A stretch of 60,353 nucleotides of DNA from JACCZX01 sp038216465 (GTDB lineage: Bacteria > Pseudomonadota > Gammaproteobacteria > Burkholderiales > Burkholderiaceae_F), in assembly GCA_038216465.1 (NCBI GenBank), contig JBBQQC010000020.1, positions 1-60,353 of the forward strand. Reading direction: 5' to 3'. The position numbers and the translations under genes are program-made. The notes beneath the pieces are model-generated. The model did no database searches. It saw only the letters and a list, made by a program, of their open reading frames with translations, and had not been told where the DNA came from. Numbering within the stretch: the first letter of the stretch is position 1; each line of letters starts with the position of its first letter. Positions 33,667-41,414 of this stretch are shown in pieces.

Positions 33667-34712
33667 GCTCGCAAGCGACGCCGGTGGTCGAGGCGACAGA
33701 CCTGAAGCGAGGCTACGTGGTGCGGCAGGGAATGCTGCAAAAGCCGGCGATGTTGCAGGCCGTTGGAGGGATTTCCTTTTCGCTGCAGGCCGGCCACACG
33801 CTGGCGGTGGTCGGCGAGTCGGGTTGTGGCAAATCGACCCTGGCCCGGCTGGTCGCATTGATCGAACCGCCAAGCGCAGGCGGGCTACGGCTCGGCGGAG
33901 TCGACGCGATCGCTGCATCGAAGGATGCGCGCGCGCAACTGCGGCAAACGGTGCAACTCGTTTTCCAGAATCCCTACGGCTCGCTGAATCCGCGCAAGAA
34001 GATCGGTTCGATTCTCGAGGAGCCGCTGGCGATCAACACCGAGCTCGGTGGTGGTGAACGGCAGGCGCGAGTCACCGAGATGATGCGACGCGTTGGATTG
34101 CGTGCAGAGCATGTCGGGCGCTATCCGCACATGTTCTCGGGCGGCCAGAGGCAGCGCATTGCGATCGCGCGCGCGTTGATACTTCGGCCGGCGCTGGTGG
34201 TTGCCGACGAGCCGGTATCGGCCCTCGACGTCTCGATCCAGGCGCAGGTGCTGAATCTGTTGGCCGATCTGCAGCGCGAATTCGGCGTTGCCTACTTGTT
34301 CATCTCACACGACCTGGCAGTGGTTCGCCACATCGCTGAAGACGTGCTCGTGATGTACCTCGGGCTGGCGATGGAGCAAGGACCAAAGGAGCGAATATTC
34401 GGCGCACCGCTGCATCCGTACACGCAGGCTCTGCTGGCCTGCACGCCGGGCCTGGGCGCGGCGGAACGTCGCGTGGTCCTGACGGGGGAGCTGCCGTCGC
34501 CGCTGGCGCCGCCGACGGGGTGTGTGTTCTCCACGCGCTGCCCCTACGCGACCGACCGCTGCCGCGCCGAGCGTCCGGATTTACGCCCGCTAGAGGGACG
34601 ACTTGTCGCCTGCCACTATGCGGAGTCCTTCGTCGGCGCCGAAGCACCCGTGACGGATCCGAAATTGTTCAAGTCGCGTCCCACTGGGCGGTCCCAGGAG
34701 CTAGGACCATGA
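33663..34712 (+). CDS. Peptide ABC transporter ATPase, DppF type (right operon)
   Basis: This is the second ATPase of the right operon: Walker A GESGCGKST, Q-loop LVFQNPYGSLNPRKKIG, signature FSGGQRQRIAIARAL, Walker B LVVADEPVSALDVSIQAQ, and cysteine cluster CVFSTRCPYATDRCRAE. Its last 49 codons are repeated, with no indels, just before the binding-protein gene at 36402 (see the direct repeat). In that second copy the reading frame ends in a TGA that overlaps the binding-protein ATG, which suggests the original order was this gene directly followed by the binding protein. Confidence 0.92.
   Translation: MSSQATPVVEATDLKRGYVVRQGMLQKPAMLQAVGGISFSLQAGHTLAVVGESGCGKSTLARLVALIEPPSAGGLRLGGVDAIAASKDARAQLRQTVQLVFQNPYGSLNPRKKIGSILEEPLAINTELGGGERQARVTEMMRRVGLRAEHVGRYPHMFSGGQRQRIAIARALILRPALVVADEPVSALDVSIQAQVLNLLADLQREFGVAYLFISHDLAVVRHIAEDVLVMYLGLAMEQGPKERIFGAPLHPYTQALLACTPGLGAAERRVVLTGELPSPLAPPTGCVFSTRCPYATDRCRAERPDLRPLEGRLVACHYAESFVGAEAPVTDPKLFKSRPTGRSQELGP
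34566..34712 (+). repeat. Direct repeat, left copy: 3' end of the DppF-type gene
   Basis: The last 147 bases of the ATPase gene are repeated 1,693 bp further right (36259-36405) without gaps. Both copies encode the tail SFVGAEAPVTDPK in frame and end in TGA. The sequences around the repeats differ, so the boundaries are sharp. The interval between holds the iron module. Confidence 0.85.
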
Positions 34713-34830
34713 CGACGTGCAAGACAGGTTGCTCGCACCAGGGTTCACAGCAAACCCGCACACTCCGCTGCTTGCGTATTAAATACCAGCGCTCGAGCAG
34801 TAGATTGAGTTGACTTGAATGCGGTCCCAC

Positions 34831-35673
34831 TCAGTCTGCGCCAGCGGACCGAGTCGGACTTCGGTTCGAATCTGTATGCCGAGCCAGGTGCATGCCGATC
34901 AGCATCGCGACGACCACTGTTACGTAAACGACTACCTGTATCCCGGCGGGTGTTGCCTCGTAGCCCACGAGTCCGTGCATGACCGCACCGGGCAATGATT
35001 CGACCGGCAGGATCGCAGACAAGTCCCATAGCGGTGTGGCAAGGCTCGGCAGAACTCCAGCCTGAGCGAGAAAGCGGGCCATCTGCGACGCCATGCTGGC
35101 CGCGAGCATCAAGATCAGAACACTCGTGATCGTGAAAAACCACCTTACTGGTAAGCGGACTATTCCACCGTAAACGACTGCTCCGACTGCGATACCGCCC
35201 AGCAGGCCGACCGCCCCTCCACTTCCGATGGTGACAACGCTCGATTGGCCGCTCGAAAACAGACCATAGAGAAAAAGCGCTGTCTCCGATCCTTCGCGCA
35301 GTACGGCGATCGAAACGGCAATCATGACCGCAGACAACTCGCGGCGACCTTCCTTCACCTCCCGCCCGATGCTCCGCGCGTCGTTCGCGAGTTGAGTTCC
35401 ATGAGTCGACATCCAGATGTTGTGCCATGCAAGCATGCACACGGCGATAGCGAGGATCAGCGCATTGAACAGCTCTTGACCAATGCCCTCAAACATTTCC
35501 GCGATATATCCAGCGAGCGATGCGACCGCGATAGCGCCGACGACACCCAACAGAACTCCTGTTGCGATGTAGGTGCTCCGTGAACGGAGCTCGCGCGTTG
35601 CGGCGGCGATAATGCCGATCAACAGCGCGGCCTCAAAGCTTTCGCGAAAGACGACGATGGCTGCACCGAGCAT
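34831..35673 (-). CDS. FTR1-family iron permease (EfeU/FtrC-like)
   Basis: This high-affinity iron permease sits in the inner membrane and takes up ferric iron produced by a partner oxidase. It shows the two diagnostic REXXE motifs: RESFE at residues 10-14 and REGSE at 126-130, each inside a predicted span, with about seven hydrophobic segments in total. The length of 280 residues is that of EfeU/FtrC. It follows five bases after a cupredoxin gene, so the pair looks like the B and C parts of an FtrABCD-type system, in which a cupredoxin oxidises ferrous iron for the permease. FtrA and FtrD homologues are absent here. A Fur box lies upstream of the operon. Confidence 0.92.
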   Translation of the reverse strand: MLGAAIVVFRESFEAALLIGIIAAATRELRSRSTYIATGVLLGVVGAIAVASLAGYIAEMFEGIGQELFNALILAIAVCMLAWHNIWMSTHGTQLANDARSIGREVKEGRRELSAVMIAVSIAVLREGSETALFLYGLFSSGQSSVVTIGSGGAVGLLGGIAVGAVVYGGIVRLPVRWFFTITSVLILMLAASMASQMARFLAQAGVLPSLATPLWDLSAILPVESLPGAVMHGLVGYEATPAGIQVVVYVTVVVAMLIGMHLARHTDSNRSPTRSAGAD

Positions 35674-35678
35674 GGCGC

Positions 35679-36020
35679 TTACTCCGCGATCAACACGCCC
35701 TTGGCGGTTTTTTCATTGAACTCGCCAACGAACGTGTAGCGACCCGCCTTGAGGGGGCCCACAAAGATGGTGGCCTTCGACTTTGCCGGTATCACCTTCT
35801 CTCGGTTGAGACCGCGACTTTCGAACTCCTCCGGCGTGGAGTCCTGATTTTCGATAATCAATTTCACTTTCTTGTTCGCTGGCACTCGAATCTCCGCCGG
35901 CTCGAAGCGGTGATCACGGATAACGAGAAGGAACCCCGAATCGCCGCTCTGTGCGAAGGCGGTCGAAAGGTAAAGCGCAAGGACAGCTATCGGAAGTCGG
36001 CGCATGGCAGGGACACTCAT
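35679..36020 (-). CDS. Periplasmic cupredoxin-domain protein (FtrB-like)
   Basis: This 113-residue exported protein has a signal peptide (MRRLPIAVLALYLSTAFAQ; the start could be 36020 or 36005). The cupredoxin fold shows as HRFEPAEIRVPANKKVKLI, IENQDSTPEEFESRGL and GPLKAGRYTFVGEF. In the FtrB and EfeO N-terminal families this domain oxidises ferrous iron next to an FTR1 permease. The usual copper ligands are weak here: there is no clear Cys-His-Met loop near the C-terminus, so copper binding is not certain. It is the first gene of the iron operon. Confidence 0.82.
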   Translation of the reverse strand: MSVPAMRRLPIAVLALYLSTAFAQSGDSGFLLVIRDHRFEPAEIRVPANKKVKLIIENQDSTPEEFESRGLNREKVIPAKSKATIFVGPLKAGRYTFVGEFNEKTAKGVLIAE

Positions 36021-36052
36021 CGGTTAGTCGGTAACGAGAATTATTCACAGAT

Positions 36053-36071
36053 GATAATGATTCTCAATATC
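36053..36071. promoter_or_regulatory. Fur box for the cupredoxin-FTR1 operon
   Basis: The sequence gataatgattctcaatatc matches 16 of 19 positions of the Fur consensus GATAATGATAATCATTATC. It lies 33 bases upstream of the cupredoxin start codon and in the right place to overlap a promoter, so iron-dependent repression is likely. Confidence 0.8.
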
Positions 36072-36258
36072 ATTGCAATACCCGGAATCGCCTAATCCGG
36101 GCTCGTCCGAGGACGCCAGTCGCCATGCGCTGCCGGTTTGCCTTGCGAACGGTTGGCACAAGCGCGAATAAAGCCGGCGTAAATCATCACCGACTGAGCC
36201 TCGCGTAGCCGAAGCGTTGTGTTTGCATGCGGTGCACGTGCGCAACTGACGGCTCCAT

Positions 36259-36405
36259 ATCGAACGTCCGGATTTACGCCCGCTAGACGGTCGACTTTGC
36301 CCCTGCCACTATGCTGCGTCCTTCGTCGGCGCCGAAGCACCGGTGACGGATCCGAAATTTTTCAAGTCGCGCCCCACCGCGCGGTTCAAGGAGCTGGGAA
36401 CATGA
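36259..36405 (+). repeat. Direct repeat, right copy: displaced 3' end of a DppF-type gene
   Basis: This matches 34566-34712 at roughly 85 percent by eye, with no indels. In frame it reads ERPDLRPLDGRL ... FVGAEAPVTDPK and ends in TGA, overlapping the ATG of the binding-protein gene (36402) in the pattern ATGA. No start codon or upstream gene body is attached to it, so it is a gene fragment, left when the iron module entered. Confidence 0.85.
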
Positions 36406-38063
36406 GAGACGGGAACATGACGCACATAAAGAACAAGGTCGCACGCCATGCGGCAGGTCAAATAGCACAACCGATTCTGCGCGCGGCCTTGGTGGCCGCG
36501 GCACTCGCACTTATTGGCAGCAGCAGCGCATCGGCGAAAACACTGGTGTTTTGCTCGGAAGGTAGTCCCGAGAATTTCTATCCTGGAATCAACACAACCG
36601 GGACATCGTTCGACGCCAACAGCCAGATCTACAGCCGCATCGTCGACTTCGAGCGCGGCGGCACGAAAGTGGTGCCGGGCCTGGCCGAAAAATGGGACAT
36701 CTCGCCCGACGGCAAGGAATACACCTTTCACCTGCGCAAGGGCGTCAAGTGGCACGAGAACAAGAACTTCAAGCCGACGCGGGACATGAACGCCGACGAC
36801 ATCATCTTCGCGTTCGAGCGTCAGTGGAAGGAATCGAATCCGTACTTCAAGGTCACGAGCTCGAACCATTCGTACTTCAACGACATGGGGATGCCGAAGC
36901 TGCTGAAGTCGGTCGAGAAAGTCAACGACTACACCGTCAAGGTCACGCTCGAGAAGGCCGAGGCGCCATTCCTGTCGAACCTGGCGATGGAGTACGCGGG
37001 TGTGCAGTCGAAGGAATACGCCGACGCGATGCTGAAAGCCGGCACGCCCGAGAAGATCGATCAGGAACCGATTGGCACCGGGCCGTTCTATCTGGTGCAG
37101 TACCAGCGCGACGCGATCATTCGTTACAAGGCATTTCCGCAGTTCTGGGGCGGCAAAGCCAAGATCGACGACCTGGTGTTCTCGATCACGCCGGACGCCT
37201 CGGTGCGCTGGGCGAAGCTGCAAAAGGGTGAGTGCCATGTGATGCCGTATCCGAACCCGGCCGATCTGGACGCGATTCGCAAGGATCCGAAGATCCAGGT
37301 GCTCGAGCAGGCCGGCCTGAACGTCGGTTACCTCGCATACAACACAACGAAGAAGCCATTCGACGATGTGCGCGTGCGCAAGGCCATCAACATGGCGATC
37401 AACAAGAAGGCAATCATCGACGCGGTTTACCTGACCACCGGAGTGGCTGCGAAGAATCCGATTCCGCCGACGCAGTGGTCGTACAACGACGCCATCAAGG
37501 ATGATCCGTACGATCCGGCGGCCGCGAAGAAGCTGCTGGCCGATGCCGGCTTTCCGAATGGCTTTACGACCGACCTGTGGGCGATGCCGGTGCAGCGGCC
37601 CTACAACCCGAACGCCAGGCGCATCGCCGAGCTGATGCAGGCCGACCTCGCCAAGATCGGCGTCACCGCCGAGATTAAGAGCTTCGAGTGGGGCGAGTAC
37701 CGGAAGCGCATGCAAAATGGCGAGCACCAGATGGGCATGCTGGGTTGGACCGGCGATAACGGTGATCCGGACAACTTCCTGAACACACTGCTCGGCTGCG
37801 ACTCGGCCAAGAGCAACGGTAGCAACGTCGCGAAGTTCTGTTTCCAGCCGTTCGAAGAACTGGTGCAGAAGGCCAAGACGACCTCGGGACAGCCGCAGCG
37901 TGCCGATCTTTATCAGAAAGCGCAGGTGATCTTCAAGGAGCAGGCGCCCTGGTTCACGATCGCACACGCGGTGCAGCTAAAGCCAATGAGCAAGAACGTC
38001 ATCGACTTCAAGCTGTCGCCGTTTGGACGGCACAATTTCTACGGCGTCGACATCAAGGAATAG
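36402..38063 (+). CDS. Peptide-binding protein, SBP family 5 (right operon)
   Basis: This is the periplasmic binding protein for the right transporter, about 553 residues. The signal peptide covers the first 45 or so residues (long N-region MTHIKNKVARHAAGQIA, core AALVAAALALIG, ending SASA). The dipeptide-binding motifs are GLAEKWDISPDGKEYTFHLR near residue 95, NADDIIFAFERQW, IGTGPFYLVQYQRD near 225, and IGVTAEIKSFEWGEYRKRMQ near 425. Its closest relatives by motif are dipeptide-binding DppA. An ATG at 36402 has GGAG eight bases upstream; 36417 is possible. Now separated from its ATPase genes by the iron module. Confidence 0.92.
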   Translation: MRDGNMTHIKNKVARHAAGQIAQPILRAALVAAALALIGSSSASAKTLVFCSEGSPENFYPGINTTGTSFDANSQIYSRIVDFERGGTKVVPGLAEKWDISPDGKEYTFHLRKGVKWHENKNFKPTRDMNADDIIFAFERQWKESNPYFKVTSSNHSYFNDMGMPKLLKSVEKVNDYTVKVTLEKAEAPFLSNLAMEYAGVQSKEYADAMLKAGTPEKIDQEPIGTGPFYLVQYQRDAIIRYKAFPQFWGGKAKIDDLVFSITPDASVRWAKLQKGECHVMPYPNPADLDAIRKDPKIQVLEQAGLNVGYLAYNTTKKPFDDVRVRKAINMAINKKAIIDAVYLTTGVAAKNPIPPTQWSYNDAIKDDPYDPAAAKKLLADAGFPNGFTTDLWAMPVQRPYNPNARRIAELMQADLAKIGVTAEIKSFEWGEYRKRMQNGEHQMGMLGWTGDNGDPDNFLNTLLGCDSAKSNGSNVAKFCFQPFEELVQKAKTTSGQPQRADLYQKAQVIFKEQAPWFTIAHAVQLKPMSKNVIDFKLSPFGRHNFYGVDIKE

Positions 38064-38075
38064 CGACTGGTAGGT

Positions 38076-38098
38076 GGGCGCACGTCGATCGTGCGCCC
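38076..38098 (+). terminator. Hairpin after the binding-protein gene
   Basis: A perfect 8-bp stem (GGGCGCAC / GTGCGCCC, 7-base loop) lies 12 bases after the stop codon. There is no T-tract on either side, so it may protect or slow the transcript rather than terminate it. Confidence 0.4.
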
Positions 38099-38148
38099 GA
38101 CGGTCGAAATGACGTGGTGCCTAGAGCGCAAAGTCGCGTTTGTGGCAG

Positions 38149-39006
38149 ATGGAAATGAGCGGCGAATTCAACGCGTGGCAGGCGTGGATCGGCCGCGAAG
38201 AGCAGCGCGCCGATCGCGTCACGGCGGCGCCAGTGGCTGCACTTTCGGCGACGCTCGACCGCGTTGATCCGGCGCCCAAAGACGGTGATCCGTTGCCGCC
38301 GCTGGCGCACTGGCTTTACTTCCTACCGGTCGCACCTGCGTGCGATATCGGTCCCGACGGCCACCCGCATCGCGGCGGCTTCCTGCCGCCGGTTGAACTG
38401 CCACGCCGTATGTGGGCCGGCGGGCGGCTGCAATTCGTTCATCCGCTGCGCATCGGCGAGCAGATCACGCGCAGCTCACGCATTGCCGACATCGAAGTGA
38501 AGGCGGGCCGCAGCGGCAAACTGGTATTCGTCACCGTGCAGCACGCAATCGTCAATGCAAAAGGTACGGCGCTAACCGAAGAGCACGACATCGTCTATCG
38601 TGATTTGCCGTCGCCCGACGCGGCGCCCGTCAAGGCAACGCCGGCGCCGACCGATGAAGCCTTTGCGCGCGAAATCGTGCCCGACCCGGTGCTGCTGTTC
38701 CGCTACTCGGCGTTGACCTTCAACGGCCACCGCATCCACTACGACCGCAGCTACGTGACCGAGGTCGAGGGCTATCCGGGCCTGATCGTGCACGGCCCGC
38801 TGATTGCCACGCTGCTGGTGGACCTGCTGCGTCGCGAGCAGCCCGATGCTGACATGCGCCGCTTCGAGTTCAAGGCGGTCGCGCCGCTATTCGATATCCA
38901 TCGCTTCAGCGTTTGCGGCAAGGCCGGCGGCGATCGGCGCTTTCTACTGTGGGCGCGCAATCACGAGGGGGCGCTCGCGATGCAGGCATCCGCCGAAGTG
39001 GCCTGA
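38149..39006 (+). CDS. ich: Itaconyl-CoA / mesaconyl-C4-CoA hydratase-like protein (double hotdog)
   Basis: This CoA-ester hydratase consists of an N-terminal FAS1-like dehydratase half and a C-terminal MaoC-type hotdog half. The C-terminal active-site motif reads FRYSALTFNGHRIHYDRSYV followed by EGYPGLIVHGPLIATLL near residues 185-225. The N-terminal half has HWLYFLPVAPACDIGPDGHP and RRMWAGGRLQFVHPL near 45-90. In the itaconate pathway Ich hydrates itaconyl-CoA to citramalyl-CoA. Relatives hydrate mesaconyl-C4-CoA, so substrate assignment rests on the neighbours. The start is ATG 38149 or 38155; a TTG at 38140 is less likely. Confidence 0.7.
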   Translation: MEMSGEFNAWQAWIGREEQRADRVTAAPVAALSATLDRVDPAPKDGDPLPPLAHWLYFLPVAPACDIGPDGHPHRGGFLPPVELPRRMWAGGRLQFVHPLRIGEQITRSSRIADIEVKAGRSGKLVFVTVQHAIVNAKGTALTEEHDIVYRDLPSPDAAPVKATPAPTDEAFAREIVPDPVLLFRYSALTFNGHRIHYDRSYVTEVEGYPGLIVHGPLIATLLVDLLRREQPDADMRRFEFKAVAPLFDIHRFSVCGKAGGDRRFLLWARNHEGALAMQASAEVA

Positions 39007-39019
39007 GCCTACCCATCGC

Positions 39020-40183
39020 ATGCTGAAAACGAGCATCGACCAGTACCAGGAAATCCGCGACGCGGTGCGCGCGCTGTGCGATGAGTTTCCGTCTGACTAC
39101 CATCGGCGCATTGATGCCGAGCGCTCGTACCCCGAGGAGTTCGTCGATGCGCTGACGAAGGCAGGCTGGCTGGCAGCGCTGATTCCGCCGGACTACGGCG
39201 GCTCGGGCCTTGGATTGACCGAGGCGTCGGTGATCATGGAAGAGATCAACCGCAGCGGCGCGAATGCCGGTGCCTGCCATGGGCAGATGTACAACATGGG
39301 CACGCTATTGCGCCATGGCAGCGATGAGCAGAAGCAGCATTACCTGCCGAAAATCGCCAGCGGCGAGTGGCGCCTGCAGTCGATGGGAGTGACCGAGCCG
39401 ACCAGCGGAACCGATACCACCCAGATCAAGACGAGCGCGGTCAAGAAAGGCGATCGCTATGTCGTCAATGGCCAGAAGGTGTGGATCTCGCGCGTGCAGC
39501 ACAGCGACTGGATGATTCTGCTGGCGCGCACGACGCCGCTGGCCGACGTCAAGAAGAAAACCGAGGGCATGTCGATCTTCATGGTCGATCTGCGCGCTGC
39601 CGAAAAAAGCGGCATGACGGTGCGGCCGATTGCCAACATGGTCAACCACGAGACCAACGAACTGTTCTTCGAGAACCTCGAGATTCCAGCCGAAAATCTG
39701 ATCGGCCAGGAAGGCAGGGGCTTCAAGTACATCCTCGACGGACTCAACGCCGAACGCACGCTGATCGCCGCCGAGTGTATCGGCGACGGCTACTGGTTCA
39801 TCGACCGGGTGACGAAGTACGCAAGTGAACGCGTCGTCTTCGGCCGCCCGATCGGCCAGAACCAGGGGGTGCAGTTTCCGATTGCGGAAAGCTACATCGA
39901 GATCGAGGCGGCCAATCTGATGCGCTTCAAGGCGTGCGAGCTGTTCGACGCGAGGCAACCATGCGGGGCGCAGGCCAATATGGCCAAGTACCTGGCGGCC
40001 AAAGCGAGCTGGGAAGCGGCCAACGCCTGCATCCAGTTCCATGGCGGCTTCGGCTTCGCCGACGAGTACGAAATCGAACGCAAATTCCGCGAGACGCGGC
40101 TCTATCAGGTGGCGCCGATCTCGACCAACCTGATCCTGAGTTACGTGGCCGAGCATGTGCTCGGGTTACCGCGGTCGTTCTAG
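39020..40183 (+). CDS. Acyl-CoA dehydrogenase (PA0879-type) of the itaconate cluster
   Basis: This 387-residue FAD-dependent acyl-CoA dehydrogenase has an N-terminal helical domain, then the FAD motif LQSMGVTEPTSGTDTTQIKT near residue 116, and the beta-domain GQKVWISRVQHSDWMILLAR near 150. The C-terminal CoA-binding helix carries RVVFGRPIGQNQGVQFPIAE near 272. The usual catalytic glutamate position is hard to fix by eye; the segment QFHGGFGFADEYEIERKFRE near 340 is the usual place. It lies 13 bases after the hydratase. A related gene (PA0879) sits in the same place in the Pseudomonas itaconate operon, where its role is undefined. Confidence 0.85.
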   Translation: MLKTSIDQYQEIRDAVRALCDEFPSDYHRRIDAERSYPEEFVDALTKAGWLAALIPPDYGGSGLGLTEASVIMEEINRSGANAGACHGQMYNMGTLLRHGSDEQKQHYLPKIASGEWRLQSMGVTEPTSGTDTTQIKTSAVKKGDRYVVNGQKVWISRVQHSDWMILLARTTPLADVKKKTEGMSIFMVDLRAAEKSGMTVRPIANMVNHETNELFFENLEIPAENLIGQEGRGFKYILDGLNAERTLIAAECIGDGYWFIDRVTKYASERVVFGRPIGQNQGVQFPIAESYIEIEAANLMRFKACELFDARQPCGAQANMAKYLAAKASWEAANACIQFHGGFGFADEYEIERKFRETRLYQVAPISTNLILSYVAEHVLGLPRSF

Positions 40184-40192
40184 CAGAACGCT

Positions 40193-41383
40193 ATGCAACC
40201 GCTGCAAGGCATCACCGTCGTCACGCTGGAGCACGCGATCGCGGCGCCGTTCTGCACGCGCCAGTTGGCCGATCTCGGCGCGCGTGTCATCAAGGTCGAG
40301 CGGCCCGGCACGGGGGATTTCGCGCGTGCTTATGATGCCCGCGTGGGCGGGCTCGCCTCGCATTTCGTCTGGACCAATCGCAGCAAGGAAAGCCTGACGC
40401 TCGATCTGAAGCATGCGCAGGCGCCGGACATCGTCGGCAAACTGCTGGCGAACGCCGACGTGCTGGTGCAGAACCTTGCGCCCGGCGCCGCCGCGCGAAT
40501 GGGCCTGTCGTTCGAAGCGCTGCACGATAAATTCCCGCGGCTGATCGTCTGCGATATTTCGGGCTACGGCGACGACCCCGATAGTCCCGGCCCGTATCGC
40601 GACAAGAAAGCGTACGACCTGCTGATCCAGAGCGAGTCCGGCTTCCTGTCGATTACCGGCACGGCCGATGAACCGGCGAAGGCCGGCTGCTCGATCGCCG
40701 ATATCGCGGCTGGCATGTACGGCTTCACCAACATCCTGGCGGCGCTGATCGAACGCGGCAAGACCGGCAAGGGTCAGCGCATTGACGTCTCGATGCTCGA
40801 GAGCATGGCGGAGTGGATGAGCTATCCGCTGTATTACGCCTACGACGGCGCCGCACCGCCGCCGCGCACCGGGGCCGCGCACGCGACGATCTATCCGTAC
40901 GGCCCGTTTGCGGCCGGCGACTGCAAGATTGTGATGCTGGGACTGCAGAACGAGCGTGAGTGGCAGGTGTTCTGCGCCAAGGTTCTTGAGCAGCCCGCCC
41001 TCGCGAGCGACCCGCGCTTTGCATCGAACGCGATGCGTGTCGCAGAGCGCGAGGAGCTGCACCGGCTGATCGTTGCGGCGTTCGCGAGTTTCAGCGCCGA
41101 GCAGGTGGTGGCCCGGCTCGACGCAGCACAGATTGCCAACGCACGCGTGAACACGATGAGCGATCTGTGGACGCATCCGCAGCTAAAGGCGCGCAGCCGC
41201 TGGGTCGAGGTCGAAACGCCCGCCGGCAAGGTGCCGGCGCTGCTGCCACCGGGTGCGCACAATGCAGCGGCAGCGCGCATGGATGCCGTGCCAGCGCTCG
41301 GCCAGCACAGCAATGCGTTGCTTGTCGAACTCGGATTCGCCGCTTCCGAGATCGAAGGGCTGCGCGCCGACGGCGCGATCTGA
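40193..41383 (+). CDS. ict: Class III CoA-transferase (CaiB/BaiF), probable itaconate CoA-transferase
   Basis: This 396-residue family III CoA-transferase moves CoA between carboxylic acids by a ping-pong mechanism on an active-site aspartate. The catalytic residue is Asp142 in KKAYDLLIQSESGFLSITG. The N-terminus MQPLQGITVVTLEHAIAAP and the segment GLASHFVWTNRSKESLTLD fit the family. In the itaconate pathway Ict uses succinyl-CoA to activate itaconate, and its neighbours here (Ich-like and Ccl-like genes) support that. Other family members use formate, carnitine or mesaconate. It starts ten bases after the dehydrogenase. Confidence 0.75.
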   Translation: MQPLQGITVVTLEHAIAAPFCTRQLADLGARVIKVERPGTGDFARAYDARVGGLASHFVWTNRSKESLTLDLKHAQAPDIVGKLLANADVLVQNLAPGAAARMGLSFEALHDKFPRLIVCDISGYGDDPDSPGPYRDKKAYDLLIQSESGFLSITGTADEPAKAGCSIADIAAGMYGFTNILAALIERGKTGKGQRIDVSMLESMAEWMSYPLYYAYDGAAPPPRTGAAHATIYPYGPFAAGDCKIVMLGLQNEREWQVFCAKVLEQPALASDPRFASNAMRVAEREELHRLIVAAFASFSAEQVVARLDAAQIANARVNTMSDLWTHPQLKARSRWVEVETPAGKVPALLPPGAHNAAAARMDAVPALGQHSNALLVELGFAASEIEGLRADGAI

Positions 41384-41414
41384 TCCGGTTCTTCATCCAG
41401 CGAGACTGTTGCCC

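Noticed and set aside
36045..36245. 66-codon reverse frame upstream of the iron operon
   Set aside because: It runs into the Fur box and has no ribosome-binding site or recognisable domain; likely chance.
36309..37967. A 552-codon open frame on the reverse strand opposite the right-hand binding-protein gene
   Set aside because: It mirrors the codons of a well-supported family 5 binding protein; in high-GC DNA the complementary frame stays open by composition. No ribosome-binding site, domain or hydrophobic pattern supports it.
38076..38098. A true Rho-independent terminator after the right-hand binding-protein gene
   Set aside because: The stem is perfect but no T-run follows, so I list it only as a hairpin with low confidence.
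39305..40156. A 283-codon reverse frame opposite the acyl-CoA dehydrogenase gene
   Set aside because: Same cause: a composition shadow of a clear gene, with His/Arg/Asp-rich low-complexity product.
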